Of a stretch of DNA of 64,000 nt, positions 14,083 to 24,578 are shown one piece after another. The stretch covers positions 2,308,001-2,372,000 of the forward strand of contig JACVVK020000015.1 in assembly GCA_018292915.2 (NCBI GenBank), read 5' to 3'. The first letter of the stretch is position 1, and every line of letters starts with the position of its first letter. The notes beneath the pieces were generated by a model that was not told the DNA's origin, did no database searches, and saw nothing but the letters and a program-made list of their open reading frames with translations. This stretch comes from Batillaria attramentaria (lineage: Eukaryota > Mollusca > Gastropoda > Batillariidae). Made by a program: the position numbers and the translations under genes.

Positions 14083-16061
14083 TGAGTATTGTATAGGCGC
14101 TTTACCCAATTTCATGAATCGGCTCAAAGCGCCGCGAACTAAACCCAACACGCACGCTCACGTGAATCACACACATTCTCTCACACACTGGACATAAACA
14201 CATTACAATCACGTGGTGCGGAGGGTCAGCTCAGCTATTTAAATGTCGAAATTTAGAACTGCATTTATTTTTTTCAAATTTTGTGGGCTGAACATTTCCA
14301 AAGCAGAGGGGGAGGAAGCCGGAGTACCCGGAGAGAACCCCCGACGATCGGCCCGAATGAACGGTGCCAAACATACGAGAAGAAAAAATTCTTTGCCCCG
14401 AGTGGGACTCGAACCCCTGACCTCTCGCATTGGTGACAAGTCTCTTAACCACTAGACCACCGACCGCTTAGTGCGTGTCAATACAGGCGAGAGGTCGCGA
14501 CTCGTTCGGCCTATCGCTCCTCCCACTTAATAAACACAGAGACATACACAACGTCTCTTCTATGTCTGTGATGAATATAATATAAGCTACCCAGCGTTTT
14601 GAGTCGTCGACACGTACTACGCCACAGTACGCCCTGCTACCGTCTCATTCCCGATCCGGGGGCCTCGCTACTCTTGGCCCCCACGACGACGCAAAACTCG
14701 GGCTAACCGAAACCGGGCTGAGCTTAGTAATGCTGAAGAAGGAAAAAAATCAAAGTACTCGGTGACAAAGTGGACAGTTGTGAACAACTGACTTTGAGGT
14801 CCCCGTGTTGTTTCACAGTGTACACAGAAGCGGTGAAAACTGTCGCATTCACCAGCACCAGTACATTCTCGGCCTGTTTCGAGATTATTGCCTGCATGAG
14901 TAATCTCCCTTGCCGCAACAAGCACGCATTTTTCGCGGCGGAGCACAAAGCTGCCACGAAAAACGATTGCTGCGGGTCTATGTATGCACGGGGGACGACT
15001 CATGCAGGTAAAAATCTCGAAACAGGCCGAGAATGTACTGGTGCTGGTGAATGCGACAGTTTTCACCGCTTCTGTGCACACTGTGAAATAACACGGGGAC
15101 CTCAAAGTTGTTCGCAACTGTCCACTTTCCTTGTCACCGAGTAGTTTGATTTTTTCCTTCTTCGGCATTACTAAGCTCAGTCCGGTTTCGGTTAGCCCGA
15201 GTTTGCGTCGTCGTGGGGGCCAAGAGTAGCGAGGCCACCGGAACGGGAATGCTACCGTGTAGACTTACTCAAAACCAAGCTACCGGGCTTCACGCGGTAC
15301 GCCAGGTTACAAGGGTGGCAGAATTCTCGACCTTCCCGGCCTGAGTCCTTTCGAGAGACGTACATGTAAGAGGCCTTTCACACGAGACGATTTTTCACGC
15401 CTAACCAGCGGCAAAATACACCCCCAGCCCATTACATCCGCTTGCAAGGGGCACTGCCCAGGGACGCCGTCGCCACTCCTGAAATAGTGTACGGTCCTGT
15501 TTTTTCCTCGCCAAGAAAGCCAGTAGCCGCTTACCACGCTTTGTGTATTGTCCGGCGCCATGCCGGCAGCGCAGTCCGCCCAGTGCACGCTGGTAGCGTG
15601 TGAGCTCGCTGCAGGCACTCAGCGTGTGAAAGGCCTCTAAGTAACTCCCGAGAGGACCCCTATAGCTCAGTCACTGTCAGGACCCCCGCAATCACTGTCC
15701 TATACACGTATACCCGCGTGTAAATCCGTGAACTGGTTGTCACTGATTCACTGGACCTCCTCTGCTTTACAGCAAGACCTGCTCACTGATCGCCTTCCTT
15801 TTCCAAAACGACTGTGGCGGGGACGCGGAGAAAGCGGCCGCCATCGACACGTGCGGGAACATCTTCGGCAAGCGACCTCTGGCCAAGTGCCTGGTTAACG
15901 ACGGCGCCATCGATGACGACTTCCGGAAATGTCTGATCAATAAGTGCTACGACGCGGCCTGCAACCAGCTGAAGACGACCGTCAACGACGCCGCCAACGC
16001 GTGTCCTGGTGACGCGCTGACCAGCGACGGCTACCTTCGTCAGCTGACTTGCGCGCAGTAA
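7135..16061 (+). CDS. Secreted VWD + C8-like protein, 325 aa, five exons
   Basis: Exons: 7135-7189, 11096-11361, 12693-12939, 13863-13983, 15773-16061. All introns are GT-AG, phases chain as 1, 0, 1, 2, and the 978 nt close exactly on TAA. Residues 1-17 are a clear signal peptide (MTALVFAVGLLAVLAYA). Exon 2 opens a von Willebrand factor D-like module: C-S-I-D-R-Y-G-K-V-T-T-F-S-G, then P-C-K-Y-K-L-A. It runs through exons 3-4 to about residue 230. Exon 5 (231-325) is a C8-like cysteine module with nine cysteines in spaced pairs. At 325 residues it is one VWD-C8 unit, far smaller than mucins, vWF or zonadhesin. There is no membrane segment, so it is probably an extracellular matrix, mucus or haemolymph protein; that role is inference. 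Intron 1 is 3.9 kb and mostly minisatellite. The exon structure is firm, the family call good, the function unknown. Confidence 0.85.
7232..7405 (-). mobile_element. SINE family A in intron 1 of the VWD gene
   Basis: Same body and tRNA-like head as the copy at 473. Target duplication CGTGATGGTGG at 7221-7231 and 7406-7416. It lies only 42 bp inside the first intron. Confidence 0.9.
8097..10312. repeat. 2.2-kb minisatellite, 38/43-bp units, intron 1 of the VWD gene
   Basis: More than 50 units of ACTGACCCCACACTCTACCA + TACATAATAGAAGGGATA (38 bp); some carry a 5-bp insertion giving TAGAAGTGAAGGGATA (43 bp). A second alternation is ACTGACCCC against ACTGGCCCT. Confidence 0.95.
10456..10626 (-). 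mobile_element. SINE family A, late intron 1 of the VWD gene
   Basis: Target duplication TATTGACCATGA at 10444-10455 and 10627-10638. The head reads cleanly as GCCGGGGTGGTCGAATGGTA on the minus strand. Confidence 0.9.
10950..11083. repeat. TCG/TCA/TTA trinucleotide array before VWD exon 2
   Basis: Trinucleotide array ending 12 bp before the acceptor of exon 2, parallel to the one ahead of exon 3. Confidence 0.9.
11548..12055 (-). mobile_element. SINE family A split by a hAT-like element
   Basis: The body lies at 11,548-11,665 and the tRNA-like head resumes at 11,999-12,055 after a 333-bp insertion. A long C tract (12,055-12,103) abuts the head. Located in intron 2 of the VWD gene. Confidence 0.85.
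11666..11998. mobile_element. hAT-like MITE inserted in a SINE, 8-bp target duplication
   Basis: 333 bp with terminal inverted repeats of about 28 bp (CACAGACGTA..., imperfect over a TCTC run). Flanked by ATACGAAC at 11658-11665 and 11999-12006, a repeat that is single-copy in intact SINEs. Eight-bp duplications are typical of hAT elements. No transposase frame inside. Confidence 0.88.
12366..12672. repeat. Imperfect GAT/GAC trinucleotide array before VWD exon 3
   Basis: Long GAT/GAC-rich stretch ending 20 bp before the acceptor of exon 3; it leaves open frames of poly-Asp/poly-Met type on both strands that are not coding. Confidence 0.9.
14041..14468 (-). mobile_element. tRNA-derived SINE, family B
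   Basis: Minus-strand head GCGGTCGGTGGTCTAGTGGT with B-box GGGGTTCGAGTCCC; tail with GGCGCTTTGAGCC and a TAA/TTA microsatellite end. Lies in intron 4 of the VWD gene. Two near copies lie at 38,727 and 54,919. Confidence 0.88.
14644..15249. mobile_element. Fold-back, Mutator-like element (606 bp), same family
   Basis: Inverted arms about 14,648-14,910 and 14,990-15,249 (GGGGGCCAAGAGTAGCGAGG against its complement; CGGGCTAACCG against CGGTTAGCCCG). Flanked by TGCTACCGT at 14,635-14,643 and 15,250-15,258, with four unmatched bases at the left edge. Arm sequence is homologous to the element at 2,249. In intron 4 of the VWD gene. Confidence 0.85.
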
Positions 16062-18764
16062 ATCCACTCCCCAAATCGAATGGGTCCTTTGAATTTGTCG
16101 GACACACTACCGGAAACACCCCACTAACAAATGTTTGCAACAACTAAGAAATGGAGTGGGGGGGGGGGGGAGAGGGGGGAATGCCACTTAGGAACTTGAT
16201 GATGATGGAGACTTGATATAGCGCACGGCTCCACCCTAACTGAGTGCTCACGGCGCTTAGGGAGAGGTTTTGAAAGGAAAGATAGTGGAAAACAAACAAA
16301 CAACCAAACAAACAAACCTGTAAGGCTGTTTGAGGAGAGACGTGACACTGTCATCTTTGCGGCATCTAGTATTTGAGAAATACGGCTTTCTTTGCAAGCG
16401 CGATGCCTTTCTTGTACGATCGCTAGGTTGAGAATATTTCTAAATATTAAAAGACCATCCCAGTCGTTCGCTCAACTTTATACTAGCCTCGGGGCAATAT
16501 TACAGCGACGACTGACTGCCGAGACTTCACGCTGTTCGGTCGTGTTATATCAAGATACTGTAGAAACTGCTGGTTTGAAGCAAGGAGTGAACCGCGTTCG
16601 ATGAAAAGTTTTCCCCAACGTTGTTGTACACCAGACGTTTGCTTAGAGGATTTAAGTAACAGGACCCGCAGCAACAGCAACAACAACAACAACAACCGGG
16701 ATGACGATGCCTTATGATGAAACTTGCACACGTCTTACTTTCGAAATATCCTCTTTTGTTTTGTTTGGGTGACCTTCAAATGAACAGTCAACAACAACAA
16801 CCGGAAAAAAAAACCCAAAAAACAAAACAGAATTACGATGGTTTATGGTGACACTTGCACGCTTGGGAATTTCGTCAGTATTCTAAATGTCTCTTCCCCC
16901 CCCCCCCCAAATTTCTTGTTTGGGTGACCTAACAACGATCAACCCTAACAACAGTCTTGACTCTACACGTCGTTCAACATACGTTACCTTAAACATCACA
17001 GTCCATTAAAAAAAAATAAAAAAAATTAATGATATCGAATTGGAGTCCTAGGCACACATCTTTTGGTGTTTCCGATGGTGTTTTCGGTAAACGGTAGTAA
17101 GACCCCGATTTCACACCTGTAAAGATGGCCACCAAGTTTCAGCTAATCTTCGGATCTGTCGGATACTGTCCTAAAAAAAAGCCTAAATTTACGACACAAA
17201 AACGTGCGTACAAAGGGAATTTTCAAAATTTTTACATGTATTTCAGGCATGAGTTTTCCCGCCTCCCCAGATTGTCGTGCATGTCCAACATTTTTCCTTT
17301 TTTTTTTTCTCGCGAAACGGCGCAAAAATAACAGCAAATACGTTAAAAAAAAAAGCGAAAAAAAACAAAAAAAAAAAAAAAAAAAAAAACGGCGGAAATC
17401 TGCCTAGGGGCCGAAAAAAATCATACCTAAATGATACGTGATACTGATAAAATGCCACGCTTGTTCCTTTTTTTTTCTGAGCGGGATGGGGGTGGGAAGA
17501 GTGAGGATTCGACGTCGGAACGGCGGAAAAACACCGCGATGGGAATTGGCCTTGAGGCCGGCGTCGGAATTCCGCCGAATGGCCGCGGAATAAACTCATG
17601 CCTGGTATTTACACAGTCGTTTCTCGAACCGGGAGGCCTTTCCATAAATAACGGGTTATCTTACCCGGGAATGTCATTTACAAAAAGCTACGTACCTACC
17701 TTACATATCAGGGAAATGTTCTTGTGGTCGCTTGAGTGGCCGTCGGAAACAGGTTTTATTGTTAATACTGTAGTAATTTTGCGACGTCATTGTAACCAGA
17801 ATCATTTCTATCTCTGCTTTATGTGTTATTAGGTGAAACACTTTTGATCTTGTTGTAAACCAGACGATTACCTTTTTTTTTTTTGCACGCGAGTACGTGA
17901 ACAATACAAGTATTTAGTGGTTTTTGTGTGTGTTGTTGTTTGTTACTAACAGTAGCTAGCGCATATTAGTAGCAAGATACAAGCCACCAACGTATACCTG
18001 TCTTTTATCACTCAATCAGGTGTAGGCCGGAGTTCAGCAAAAACCTTAATGAATTTCTTCATAGCTTTCTGTTCAACTTGATGAAGAAAGTGTTCGCTTC
18101 AGACCCCGGACAGATCCGGTCAGTCCGCTTCAGTGCTATTTCCATTTGAAACAGCACGATGTGAAAATAATAGGGCAGATATTTATACTACATACTAGTG
18201 CATAGATCCATAACTAAATCCAAAAACAAAACAAAGAACAAAGTGTTTTGTAACAAAAGAAGTAGACATATTACCTACAAGTCACGTTTCCATGTACATT
18301 TTTCCCCGTGTTCCCGGTGATGTTTCAGGTCGTTTGAACGTTTGAAGGCTTTTTTTTTATTTAAATAAAATAAAAATCCCGCGAGTAAATAATTATTGTC
18401 AGGATTTTTATTTAAGTGCTTGCATTCACTCAATGCGACATGCACTTTTTTTTGGGGGGGGGGGGAGGGGGTTGTACTTGTACTCTTCATTCCGACCATA
18501 ACTTCACGGTTTGACAGTGACCGGTGTTTCCAGGAGTATTTTAAACTTTTATGAGTTCGTTATCATTAAACGTCTCTCTCCGTGTGTCTTGCGTCCATTG
18601 CCGTCCTATGTGTTTGGCTTTTACAATGGTTTGTTGTATTCAACGTATCACTTCCATTTCGTTTTATTATCTTTGTTCTTCAAGTTGCACTGAGCCGTAC
18701 GATTTTCATTCTCAATTACACTGATTCCTTGAAATAAAGTCAGTTGGCGTCCAGTCGTCTCATC

Positions 18765-18813
<49 letters not shown>

Positions 18814-19528
18814 CCTCAGTTCCTAGTAGTCATCACGGTCCGTGTAGGCCTATGTGTGTGGTCATGCCACTGAGACCAGGCTGAACTTGACTGACTGACT
18901 TCGCCTGGTGCGCATCAGCGCTACTGAGTCAGTGGGTGAGCCAGTAGTTTGCCACAACTGAACTGAAGAAGTGTGTGTGTGTGTGTGCTAGTGACGGTAT
19001 GTCAGTCAGTCAGTGTGCCACCGTGACTGACACTGATGAACAAACACTGACCAACGTACTCAGTACGCTGTTCGTCAAACTAGTTTAAACCGTTTTGTAG
19101 TTTGTGTCGTGTGAGCTACCATGAATGAACAGTAATTTTCAACCTGTCACAGTAGTGGAAAATAATCGCCGCCGGGACTGACCGAGAACTGCCGGAACTT
19201 GACTGAAGCCACGAAACGGCTGAGACAACATTGAACTGAAACTGAATTGACTCAGTCAGTGACTGAGAAAACCCGGTTGACAATTTCTAATGTGCGACAA
19301 ATTTCATTTTTGCATTTTTCATGCAAACGAGGACAGAATTTTCTTTTATTATTTTTTAAAGGCAGTTCAAAAACGTTAGGACAACTTGCGCACAACACCT
19401 CATGAATACCTGTTGCATGAATGACGTGTCGGATCGAGCCCGCGTCCCAGTCCACGTTTTATGCTGATAAAAATCCGTCCTCAAATGGTTTCAAAACGTT
19501 CTTGTTCCGTTTAGGGTTGTAAACAAGT
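16062..19528. other. Spacer between the VWD gene and URM1
   Basis: No supported exon on either strand. It holds a short SINE-tail-like piece (about 16,196-16,262), A/T tracts at 17,280-17,390, a (GT)n run, and at 18,880-19,260 an unusual crowd of ACTGA/CAGT words. A 133-codon plus frame at 17,431-17,832 matches nothing I recognise. Confidence 0.5.
18733..18738 (+). terminator. Candidate poly(A) signal (AATAAA) of a plus-strand transcript
   Basis: AATAAA followed about 28 nt later by a (GT)n tract (18,766-18,811). The only plus-strand gene upstream is the VWD gene ending at 16,061, which would then have a 2.7-kb 3'UTR. Confidence 0.3.
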
Positions 19529-22500
19529 ATGGCGGTCCCTGTCACGCTAGAATTCAGGTACAGGAGAAGAAAGACCATTTTTGTCCTTGATATGTTGTTT
19601 GAGCATCTGAAAGTGCAACTGGATAATACTTTTCTGCCCGTTATGATATCTACGACTCAGTTTAACGATCCATCTATCGCCATCTCTTAGGAAATGAATT
19701 TCCTACTCTCCGATTCTTCTTTGCGGTAATCTTGAAGAATAGTATACGAAATTCTGGCAGCTATTTGCACGCACTTTTTCGGGTGCTCAGTTTCGGTTCT
19801 GCTCGATGCAAAGAGACGTAAGACACCCTCACCTGCTCACTTTGACCTCTCCTTCCCCACATGTGGGTGCAAATAACTTATTTCATTTCACAAGTAGGGA
19901 TATATGCATGCAAATCCAATGCGCCAGTTTGGTTGCGTGATCATAGTCAGAAATCAAAATGGCGGGGAGATGACTGCTCGGCTGCGGTCGGCAGTCATTT
20001 CAGGATATTTTGTGCATATTTGTGGGGAAGGAGAGGTCAAAGTGAACAGGTGAGGGTGTCAAACGTCTCTCTGCATCGAGCAGAACCGAAAGCACCCGAA
20101 AAAGTGCGTGCAAATAGCTCCCAGAATTTCGTATACTATTCTTCAAGATTACCCTTCTTTGCTTACCTTATACTTATAAAGCCCGTTTGGTTGGTGGGCG
20201 CATGCGGGTTGGTAAAGACTTAAAATTTGGATTCAAAAGCCATAAAATGGCAGTATTTGCTACTTGTAAATTAGGAGGGCAGTGGAGTAAGGGGATGGAG
20301 GTCGTTCTTTCTCTCTCCTCCCCCTCCCCGTACATGGCTACGTGCAAGTTATATAATTTATAGACTGCAGTTGAAAACAGACCAATGCTGTATCGTAGAA
20401 ATGCAAGCCGATTCTACTTGGTATGGTGAATGACTTGGTTAAAACCAGGTCAATCTTCCGCACCACAGCAAAAGTCCCAACAACTGCCCTTGGTTTCGTT
20501 TGCAGTGGCGGAGCTGAGCTGCTGTTTGACAACAAAAAGAAACACAGTGTGCACCTTCCAGCTGGCCAGAAATGTGAGTACAGTAACATACTGCACAGCT
20601 ATAAAACTGTTCTTATGTAGGACTGGATGTGAAGCTTATTGTACAGCGGTCCTACTAATTACCGAAAACAACTCTTAATACGGGTAGAACGCGGTTAAAA
20701 CATAGAAATAACACCACACAGATAATAACAACACACAAACATGATTTAAGGTGAAAAAGAGACCTTAAAAAAGCTAAAAAGTAAAAATGTGACATTGCAG
20801 AAAATAACCAGTCCGGACCAGACGGAGTCGCTTCCCTTGGGAGACACGTTCATTTCGTCCTGTTCTCTTGGAGTGAATAAGTTCTTTTTTTCCTTTTTAC
20901 TAGTTTAAGGCCTCTTTTTTCACCTTTAATCATGGTTATGTGTTGTTATTTCTATGTTTTAACTGCGTTCTACCCGTATTAAAGATTGTTTTCGGTCGTT
21001 TTCGGTAATTAGTAGGACCCTTGTACAGTGAACCTTGCTTATATTGAAGTGCCTCGGGACCTAGCATTGCCTTCATTATATCCGATGTGTCATTATAACC
21101 GAAACTCTGCTTATATGAAAATGTTCTTAATCAGTTCAATACATCCGCAACTTTGCTTAGATTGAAAGCAAATTCAAAGTATCCGAAGCAAAATTATGGC
21201 TTGTCAGCAGTCTTTGTATACCAGCCGCTGTTAATGTACCTTCCTGTTTCCTCAGCAAGCTGCGCATATCATTTTATAGTTCACATACCTGTTCTTGTAT
21301 CATAACATCTCTCTATCTCTCTCTGGCATACAACGAAACTGACAATATGTGAATAAAGAAGACAAAGTTTTCGTTTTAAACGTATATTTTAACCGAAGAA
21401 ATTTTGTCGTTTACAGTAAACAATAAGTAAAGAGAAGAACCAATAACGATGTGAACGGCACCATGTACTGTACTGTCATTGGACGCATCCTTTTGGCAAA
21501 CCAAACAAAAGATAACATTGATGCATGTTCCTGGTCAGGCAATGATAGTTTCATACCTGCATGCGCAAATGTAGTTGTAGGGAATTAACACTAACAACAA
21601 AAACTGAACTGGAAATGGAAAACTGTACCATTTGGAGAGATGCAAAACTTTTGTCTGCTCATAAATGTGTCGATTAACTTTATTATTCGCTTCAGAGCCA
21701 GCGAAACTCTGCGTTGTTTGGGTTTTGGTCTGTCCGCCATGTCAGTTTGTAACACTTGGGAAGGAAAAAGGGAAACTGCTCCTGTGTTCAGGCACAAAAA
21801 TTCAGTATAAGCGGAGGTATTGCTCTCAGGGGACATAATCGCGCTTCAATAAAAGCGATGTTTCAATATAACTGATTTCACTATAGCCCAAAAAAAAAAA
21901 AAAAAAAATCAAAGAAAAATGAACAACTCTGGCTGGGACCTAAGCAGACCTTCAATATAAGCCGAAATTAATTATATCCGACCTTCAATATAAGCAAGGT
22001 TCACTGTACTTTGTAGTTCACAATGCTAACATTCCCTCATGGACTCAATTTGTATGCCCTTGCAAATGCCTGCCATTTTGCATGTTGCCTGGAAGGAGTT
22101 TGATTAATATAAATATGAAAATGAGTCACAGTTGTGTGGCAGCATGTAACAGTTCACATGAAAGAGCACACATGTGGATCAGGCATTCTAATACTCCTTT
22201 TCATTTTTAGGGAATGTCAAGTCTTTGTTACCCTGGATACGTGACAACCTCTTGAAAGAAAGACCAGAGTTGTTTATTCAAGGAGACACAGTGTAAGTGG
22301 TTCGTCCTTTTTACATGAATAAGCAGTCATTGTTCTTAAAAAGTATTACTGTATAGGGTTAGTACCCTTACCCATACTTACACCCCCCCCCCCCCCCCCC
22401 CCCCCCAACGGTTGCTGTATGTCACCAGTACACTTGCACCCACACTTTCATTGAAATGCCTGTAGCTTCGTCAATTTTCATGACTGATCCATGGAACTAC

Positions 22501-24570
22501 ATGACTCCGCCAATTTTTTTCTTTGATTTTGATTGTAAATAAACAGGTAAATAAACAAAAGAACATTATGTAGCCCTCCCAGTGTGGCATGGATGCAGAA
22601 CACAGTTCACCAAACGGTAACAGTCACATGGCGAAGATAGCTTTGCGCCGTTGGTGCTTTTTTGTAACTGAGGCAGAGTTTAGTTTCATTTGTCTGTCTT
22701 TTCTTACAGACGGCCTGGCATCCTTGTGCTTGTGAATGATGCAGACTGGGAACTTATGGTAAGAATTATATATATATACTGGAATTTGATTGGAATTCTT
22801 CTTTTTCCCACTACTGTAGTAGGGGAAATGCGGGCTGCTTCCCCTGGGTGAAGGGTGTCGCTATGAACCGGCGCTACCCTTTTTTTTTTCTCTTCATGCA
22901 TGTGTGTTTGTGTTTCCAACCCACCGGCCACTTCGGCCTACTCTTTTTTGAATGATGGAATTGGGATCTTTATCGTGCACACTTGGTATGTGCATGCGTG
23001 TGTACACGGGCCGAAAAGCACCAAAAGCGGGTCTGCACATGATTTTGACTCAATTTGGTGAGGAGAAATCTCATACCAAATTCCTGCCCGGCCTGGGGCC
23101 AGCAGCACCTGGTCTATACCCAGACAGTCACCTATCCAAGTACTAACCGGGTCCAGCGTTGCTTAACTTTCGTGTTCAAGTGAGAACCGGTGTGTCCAAT
23201 GTAGCACGAGCCGCTCTATATACATATATGTACATGTATCAAGACACTGTTGGGTGTGGAATGGTGTCTATGTGATCTAAGGACACACCCCAGTCCCCTT
23301 TTCTTCCACCCAGCCTTCCACTTCCAAAGTCAATTTGTAGAATAACCTCACTATTTAGCTTCCCGATGAGCCCAGGGGTGATGTTCCCAGGCTGGAGGTA
23401 CAGTAGGACAACCATTGAGCCATAGCACATCGTGTCCTGACAATACAAAATCAATAGGACTCTCTCTGGACACATGAAGGCTAGACCCCCCCCCCCCCCC
23501 CACACACACACTTTAGAAACAAAATTGTCTGCAGTGACACTTCCAAGCAGCTTAGTGATGGTCCAATTGGTATCATGTCTCATGCTTGTCTTAGCAGCAG
23601 TATCTAAACAGAAAGTAACATGTTTAATGATACATGTGATAATAATTGCATTAGTTACTGTAAATTAGTAAAAAAAAAAACAAAACAAAAAAAAACAACA
23701 AAGTTTTCTGTAGGGATGAATTTGCTGTGTCTGCGATGAATGGAAATCTATGAGACACTGGACCACAAAAGTGAAGCTTTAGGACATTTACGTTTGTGCT
23801 CGGACGATGACTTATGTTCAAGCCCTGGGGACATCACTGCATTGTAGTGCAAGCCTGTTGGACCCCCTCTTGGATGTTTCAAATCCACAGTTACATTAAA
23901 AACTGTTTTAAGTGAGTGTGTGCACAAAGGCAAAGCACAAAAAAATATGCATACTGTATCTGTTGTGTATGATTTTATAGGGATACACAGTTGTTGCTTT
24001 TTACAGTGGCAGGCCAAGCAGAGCAAAGTTCCTTTTATATGGACAAATAATCTGGATTGAACTGAAAGTACTGTATGGATTCCAAAGGGGAGACTAGTTT
24101 TGCTTCCAGCATAGCAAATTAGCAACATGGAATCAGAAAAATTCCTCACAATGATCAGTGAAAACAACACTCAGCTCAGGCATACCCATGGACACACCCT
24201 CTGAGTCTCCATCTCTCTCTCTCTCTCTCTCTCTTTGTCTGTCTCAAGCAAGACACATGACGTGCCCATGGCCAAACATTTCCTGTAATGATACGAGTTC
24301 CTTGTGTATTGATCAAAAGGGCCATCCACTGCATTTCCATGGCTGGGAACGATAAATTGACACATTTGGTGTCTGAAAACTGACATGTATGTAGATGTAA
24401 TTGTTTCAACCGTTTAACACCACTGGCGGAAGATGGCTGGTACATCGACTGGCTTTGATGTCACTTTTGTGAACTAATCAAGCATTGTTTTTGTGTTCCA
24501 GGGAGAACTGGAGTACGAAATACAGCCAAACGACAAAATTGTTTTTATCTCAACATTACATGGAGGATGA
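19529..24570 (+). CDS. URM1: URM1 ubiquitin-related modifier / sulfur carrier, 98 aa, five exons
   Basis: Exons: 19529-19557, 20506-20573, 22211-22292, 22710-22758, 24502-24570. Phases chain 2, 1, 2, 0 and the 297 nt close on TGA. The product matches animal URM1 along its whole length: S-G-G-A-E-L-L-F-D near the N-terminus, then [27 protein letters not shown], and the C-terminal I-S-T-L-H-G-G. In this family the terminal Gly-Gly is adenylated and thiocarboxylated by the MOCS3/Uba4 E1-like enzyme, and URM1 then supplies sulfur for 2-thiolation of wobble uridine in cytosolic tRNAs; it can also be conjugated to proteins. The length matches the usual ~100 residues. The start is the only ATG giving the conserved beta-strand ahead of the exon 1 donor. 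Only 297 of about 5,040 bp are coding; the introns hold several transposons. An ATTAAA follows three bases after the stop. Confidence 0.96.
19718..20165. repeat. Large inverted repeat in URM1 intron 1
   Basis: About 140-bp arms (19,718-19,860 and 20,022-20,165) pair with few mismatches (e.g. CTTGAAGAATAGTATACGAA against TTCGTATACTATTCTTCAAG; GGGGAAGGAGAGGTCAAAGT against its complement), around a ~160-bp unrelated centre. Probably a MITE; no clear target duplication seen. Confidence 0.8.
20644..21023. mobile_element. MITE with ~145-bp inverted arms, TA duplication
   Basis: Starts CAGCGGTCCTACTAATTACC and ends GGTAATTAGTAGGACCCTTG; TA on each side (20,642-20,643 and 21,024-21,025). Arms pair over about 145 bp. 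380 bp, in intron 2 of URM1. Confidence 0.82.
21026..22006. mobile_element. Tigger/pogo-like DNA transposon remnant
   Basis: 981 bp with terminal repeats CAGTGAACCTTGCTTATATT / complement and TA flanks (21,024-21,025; 22,007-22,008). On the minus strand from 21,740 a broken frame reads [19 protein letters not shown], like the CENP-B-type DNA-binding start of pogo/Tigger transposases. The catalytic domain is missing. It shares its left TA with the MITE at 20,644. Confidence 0.78.
22800..23215 (-). mobile_element. 5S rRNA-headed SINE (SINE3-like) with the family C body
   Basis: On the minus strand the 5' part (about 23,127-23,200) reads like the internal promoter half of 5S rRNA: GTTAAGCAACGCTGGACCCG, then GTTAGTACTTGGATAGGTG. 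It runs into the body shared with family C (GAGTCAAAATCATGTGCAGA, GTGTGCACGATAAAGATCCC). Located in intron 4 of URM1. Confidence 0.75.
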
Positions 24571-24572
24571 TA

Positions 24573-24578
24573 ATTAAA
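24573..24578 (+). terminator. Candidate poly(A) signal of URM1 (ATTAAA)
   Basis: ATTAAA lies just after the URM1 stop codon. It is a common variant poly(A) hexamer, and T-rich sequence follows from about 24,600. If used, the URM1 3'UTR is very short and stays clear of the convergent gene ending at 24,899. Confidence 0.35.

Noticed and set aside
14390..14468. tRNA gene suggested by the GGTTCGAGTCCC box
   Set aside because: It is the head of SINE family B; the acceptor stem does not close and the same head recurs in other copies.
17431..17832. 133-codon plus frame as a gene
   Set aside because: No domain, no supporting splice sites or neighbours; surrounding sequence is low-complexity.
23127..23200. 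5S rRNA gene
   Set aside because: Only the internal part is present, diverged, and it continues into a SINE body.
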